Shown one piece after another: positions 59,308 to 64,000 of a DNA stretch of 64,000 nucleotides. The notes beneath the pieces are model-generated. The model saw nothing but the letters and a program-made list of their open reading frames with translations, was not told the origin of the DNA and searched no databases. The translations under genes and the position numbers were made by a program. Position 1 is the stretch's first letter; every line of letters begins with the position of its first letter. This stretch comes from Rhynochetos jubatus (Eukaryota > Chordata > Aves > Eurypygiformes > Rhynochetidae): NCBI GenBank assembly GCA_027574665.1, contig CM050690.1, forward strand, positions 66,745,905 through 66,809,904. The letters run 5' to 3'.

Positions 59308-59632
59308 AAATCACAGAATCACAGCATGGTTTGGGTTGGAAGAGACCTTAAAGATCATCCAGTTCCAACCCCCCTGCCATGGGCAGGGACACCCTCCACT
59401 AGACCAGGTTGCTCAAAGCCTCATCCAGCCTGGCCTTGGACACTCCCAGGGATGGGGCATCCACAGCTTCTCTGGGCAACCTGTCCCAGTGCCTCACCAC
59501 CCTCTCCGGGAAGAATTTCTTACTGATACCCAGTCTAAATCTCCCCTCTTTCAGTTTAAAACCGTTAGCCCTTGTCCTGTCACTACGAGTCCTTGTAAAA
59601 TGACCCCCTCCAGAATCCCCCTTCCAACCTTG
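59308..59632 (-). mobile_element. CR1 LINE 3' end (antisense to window)
   Basis: The block begins AATCACAGAATCACAGC, the duplicated terminal octamer, followed by TGGTTTGGGTTGGAAGAGAC, CATCCAGTTCCAACCC, AGGTTGCTCAAAGCCTCATC and CTCTGGGCAACCTGTCCC. This is the reverse complement of the 3' ~325 bases of CR1. It lies in the same transcriptional orientation as MAP1B. The 64-100-codon frames in it are not genes. Confidence 0.93.
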
Positions 59633-59930
59633 AAATGAATGGTTTCAGAGACAGCTACAAGACTGCTGCACTCATCAACATGGAAAACTTCGTATGTACC
59701 TTTATGACAGTCTTCAATTGTTTTGCCTGTAAAGCCTTTTTACATGAATTGTACAGTCCGTTCCATTATTTTCAAGGCAATATGTTGCAGTTGTCTCACA
59801 TTAATCTCTCTCCTACCCTTTAAATCTTAAACACATAGAAAACTGCAGAACTGAGCCATGGATCTGCAGCTTTTCAGCTGCACAGCACATGGCCCTGGTA
59901 CTGCACAGAAACTGGCAGCTGACACGCACC

Positions 59931-60555
59931 ACGATGGGAGCCTGCAGTGATGGGAGCCTGCAGTGATGGGAGACTGCAGTGATGGGAGACTGCGGTGATG
60001 GAGACTGCGGTGATGGGAGACTACGGTGATGGGAGACTGCGGTGATGGAGACCGCGGTGATGGGAGACTGCGGTGACGGGAGACTGCAGTGATGGAGACT
60101 GCAGTGATGGAGACTGCGGTGACGGGAGACTGCGGTGACGGGAGACTGCGGTGACGGGAGACTGCAGTGATGGAGACTGCAGTGATGGAGACTGCAGTGA
60201 TGGAGACTGCAGTGACGGGAGACTGCAGTGACGGGAGACTGCGGTGACGGGAGACTGCAGTGACGGGAGACTGCAGTGACGGGAGACTGCAGTGACGGGA
60301 GACTGCGGTGACGGGAGACTGCGGTGATGGGAGACTGCGGTGATGGGAGACTGCGGTGATGGGAGCCTGCAGTGATGGAGACTGCGGTGACGGGAGACTG
60401 CGGTGATGGGAGACTGCGGTGATGGGAGACTACGGTGATGGGAGACTGCGGTGATGGAGACCGCGGTGATGGGAGACTGCGGTGATGGGAGACTGCGGTG
60501 ATGGAGACTGCAGTGATGGGAGACTGCGGTGATGGGAGACTGCGGTGATGCAGAC
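59931..60555. repeat. Minisatellite, 15-16 bp unit, about 40 copies
   Basis: Tandem units of GGGAGACTGCGGTGAT (16 bp) and GGAGACTGCGGTGAT (15 bp) fill about 625 bases, with G/A (GCGG/GCAG) and T/C (GTGAT/GTGAC) variants. The unit period keeps a long - strand frame open (180 codons, Ser/Pro/Gln/His-rich). I regard it as a by-product, since it has no homology to known proteins and sits in an intron. Confidence 0.95.
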
Positions 60556-63500
60556 TGACTCATCAGTCCTGAAGGTCAATGGACGTCCTCGTCTGAGCCT
60601 GCATTTGGGACCATTGCTAACCAGGGAAGAGAAAGAGAGCTGCACAACATCAGACCTCTTCCAGAAACAACCTTCTGTGTCTAGAAAGAAGGAATTTTTT
60701 TTGTTTTAGCACTGGAAAACATCTCAGACTCAGAAACTAAAAAAGTCCTGAGCAGAGAACACCAGTATAATTTATTTGCAATAGTCCCCACAATGTTTTA
60801 TTTTAACTTTGCTCAGTTATTCAGAAAAGAAATCTCTCTTTCACATCCCAACTTGGTGTTACCAGTCAAGCAGACGAATAAAATCTTTTTACTTCTTTCT
60901 TAATACCTCTGTGGCTCATTACTTCACACTCCACCGTTGTATCGACCAGCACCATATATCAGAATTCACACTGGTTAGAAGCTTAAGTGTTCTTTTGCTA
61001 TACCAAGCGCCTGGTACATTCACATTACAAACAAAACTATTTACAGGGCAGGGAAGTTTGCTCAGTTTTTTCCTTTTTGCTGCAGCACTTTGTGCAGATG
61101 CTTCCTTGTGCTTCACTGCAACTTCCACCTTCCTATGGAAAATGGAGCACAGCAGCATGAGGGAAAAGCTGATGTAAATGCAAAATGTGCAGCAAAGGGA
61201 CAAATACTGAAATAAATATTTCAGAAAAAAATAATTTCAGAGGTCTGCCTTCTTCCCAGACAGGCTACCTGCATACATTTTTATTCTTTTACTCCCTTCC
61301 TTCCAGGAGAAGTCTCTGAATTTAACACCATTGCAGAAGGTCTTAATGTTTCCAGATTGCCACAGCCTACTTACTAAAGGGTCTTCATCACTATGGCAGC
61401 TGAAGCCAAACCCAAAGCTCCAATTAAAATCCTCTGGGGGATACTTCTGGTCTTGGGGTCATTACTGTCTATGCAACTTAGTTTTAAGTTCATCTGCCAT
61501 CTCTGTTGAAAGTCAGACAAGTCAATACAACCTATAGGGGTTTCACACACGGGGAATCCATTTTTATCCTCAAGCACATTTTCTCTGACATGTATTTATT
61601 AAAGTTTCTCAATTTCTATATGTAATGTCTATCCTTCTTCCTAGTTCAAATCAGAGAAGGATTTCATTGCTGTGGCAGCCCATGAATAATGAATGTCAGA
61701 TCTGTTTTCAAGAGCACTAAGGGCTGTTGCAGGGAGCCTTGCACTCCCGATTAGACACTTAACTTTGCAGTACATAAGATTATTTACGGTTGAATCTTCC
61801 TACAGTCTGGCAATCAATAAGTTTTCTTGGGAAAAAAAATACAGTTTATAACCTACCCTTGATAACTTGTACTGTAACATTTATTATGCACAATAAAAAT
61901 CCAAGGTTGTTTGCCAAAATGCCTCCTTAAACATAATTTACCTAGTGGTGCTCTTTGAAGAACTGTGATGTTCTTCTTTCACAAGTAACGTCACAGCTTT
62001 ATTGCTGTTTCCTGAACAAATCACACAAACAAAATAACTGTATTGCAGTGCGAAAGTTGTATTTTTTAATACGTGGGTTTACTTTTGTGTGCTTTAGAAA
62101 CTTGTCATTCTGTTAAACGCATTATTACTATCAATTTACCAGCTGTGGAATATCCTCCGCAAAGCCTACCAAGATGCTCTGGTTTCAAGCGTTTATTGAG
62201 AACTGGGTTTAAGCTTATCCCCTGGCAACAATCCGGCTTCCCAGCTCCACGGGACAACTTGCCCAAAGCTTTTATTTTGCTTTACATATAGTCTGTGAAA
62301 TAAGCCATGACAATAAGCAGTGTTGCTAATCAATTTCTGGACCTGAATTCACTGTCCTATTCCATCAGCAACCGCTTTCTTGGTCTGAAAGAGCACAGCA
62401 ACTGTTCTACCCAAAGGCAGAGATCTTGCTCTGCCAAGAGAAACTCACTTGAAAGACTCAGAACACCTTAATCTTTCGATTCTTTACTGGATGTGTGCAA
62501 TTCTCCTCTGTGATAGTTTTATACTAATTGCAAATATAATATGAAATCTTACCTCTGCATACAATAGAGGCAGATACTATTATATAATTCCAGGTTTTAC
62601 AAAGGAAAAATTGAGAAGGCGCACCTGCCAGCTACGTATTTCAGCACAAAAGGAACGTTCATTTCACTTTCGTTTCTGGAATTGAAGCAAGTCATAAAGT
62701 TTTCCCTCCGGTCTTTGGCCTTACATTTTCTAATGATGTGCAACCAATTGGACTAAATTATAAGATTGAAAAAGTCAATGCTATCCCGTAATTAGAACAC
62801 CAAAAACAGATGGGAGGGAAAAAACGGTAAGTATCTTCAGGAAATACAAACCCATATCCACATATTACCTTGAAAAGTCAACGTTTTTTAATACCTAAAC
62901 TCTAAAATTTAATAAAGGAATTATCCTCATCAGTGGTGGAAACTGCAGTATCAAAATGCAATGTATGAACAACAGACAGTTATAGCTCATATCCACTGAT
63001 ATGATACAAGAAGAAAATAGCCACTAACAGAAGTCAAAGGGCTTTGTAAAGCAGAAATCAATGAATCAGCAAGTGTGAAAGCACAAGCTGGCCCTCTAAA
63101 TGACAAAGTGGGCAGATTCTAGAGGCCAGTCAAAAGTCTACCTTGGATTATTTTTTTTCTTTACTGCTCCTGTACACTCTCCCTGAACCAACTTCTATAT
63201 GGACAAGTGAGTGAGGAACAGATCTAGTTCTGAAAACACCTGTGTTAATCTTCAAGTGTTTGATTTACTATTTCTGATGCCTTTTTGTACTCCCAGTCTC
63301 CTCCCAGGAAGAAGCAGATGCTCCTGCAAGAAGCTCAGGCAGCCTCTGAGCTGAGGACTAGTCTTGCTGACTTATAATGGGAAGATCGTTTCTGCTCACA
63401 CAGCCACAGCAAGCTTTTACAGGAGGGCACAGAATTTGCATCTAGTGAAGAAGTTTCCTCCCGCATATCCAAGAACTGCTGCAGAGAAATGTGTCATCTC

Positions 63501-64000
63501 GAACTAGATAAACATCCACCAAATTCCCAGCAAGTCCACCACAATGCTCAGTATACATCACAACGAGTTATTCTAAACTGAAAGAAAAGCTCACCCTATC
63601 AGGGAAAGGAAAAGCATTTAATTAAATATGAGCTCTGCCTCAGGTTAAGTCTCTTGCAGCGAAATCTTCTTTCCTTTTCCTAAATTTAATTGTTATCTTG
63701 GAACCTCTAATCACCCTCTATGCCTCAAAAATACAAATCTCTGAAAATACTTAATGTCACCCAGTGGGAACAGTCATACAATTCTGGCCTGGTCCTTTGT
63801 GAAATTGTTGGAAATGTTCAGCATACCATGATTGCTTAAAACTTTAAGGTCTATTCTTCCCTTTATGTGCATGCTTAACTCCTATTAATACCGATGAGAG
63901 TTATGTGCACACAACAATGAAAGATTAAACTCTTCATTGTTTAAGAGGTGGTGATCAGCCCTGTGCTGCTACAGGGAAAAAACCTCAAGGATATTGCAAG

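Larger units (their letters stand above)
51666..64000 (-). other. MAP1B: MAP1B intron 2, partial
   Basis: The rest of the window is upstream of exon 3 in the MAP1B direction. I looked for exon 2 (which should encode a segment like ECNLDQELKLFVSRHSARF) on the - strand and did not find it, so I infer this is all intron. It contains a G-run near 55619-55640, the repeat copy at 55841-55936, a CR1 copy at 59.31-59.63 kb and the minisatellite at 59.93-60.56 kb. Open frames elsewhere are short and unrecognised. Confidence 0.6.

Noticed and set aside
59931-60555. Regular repeats that might suggest a CRISPR array
   Set aside because: Units are contiguous with no unique spacers, and the DNA is vertebrate.
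60021-60563. 180-codon - strand frame of Ser/Pro/Gln/His repeats
   Set aside because: It comes from the 15/16-bp minisatellite, has no supporting splice context or homology, and lies in a MAP1B intron.
51666-64000. Search for MAP1B exons 1 and 2 on the - strand
   Set aside because: No match to the expected conserved residues was seen; intron 2 probably extends beyond the window.

Overview
This window is vertebrate nuclear DNA and almost certainly from a bird. Two recognisable genes sit tail to tail. MRPS27 (mitochondrial small-subunit ribosomal protein 27) lies on the + strand and MAP1B (microtubule-associated protein 1B) on the - strand. The same neighbours in the same convergent arrangement occur on human chromosome 5q13. 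The avian assignment rests on several CR1 LINE 3' ends and on solo LTR families that I know from neoavian birds. The lineage within birds is a guess.

Region by region: 1-6515 is MRPS27 intron with a CR1 scrap and an inverted-repeat LTR. 6516-20461 holds the last seven coding exons of MRPS27 (316 codons plus stop). The exons for about the first 94 residues are not visible and should lie 5' of the window. A CR1 copy with an internal deletion sits in the intron at 14.06-14.69 kb. 20.46-27.8 kb is intergenic sequence with several GC-richer stretches but no supportable gene. About 27.8-32.2 kb is inferred to be the long MAP1B 3' UTR. 32204-51665 (- strand) holds the last five coding exons of MAP1B, including a single 6.5-kb exon. 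51.67-64 kb is the preceding MAP1B intron, carrying a CR1 copy, a 0.6-kb minisatellite and a short repeat shared with the next intron. MAP1B exons 1-2 (about 96 residues) were not found.

Both gene models are spliced by eye. Every junction has an AG/GT boundary on the coding strand, and phases add up without a frameshift or premature stop, so both genes look intact. MRPS27 works in the mitochondrial ribosome and MAP1B on neuronal microtubules and actin. They are neighbours by synteny, with no evident shared function. I found no RNA gene, CRISPR array or undescribed gene system. The most unusual items are the very regular 12 x 17-residue repeat array in MAP1B, the hairpin-like LTR, the higher-order minisatellite, a pyrimidine tract of about 146 nt in the probable MAP1B 3' UTR, and a possible alternative MAP1B start region at exon 3.
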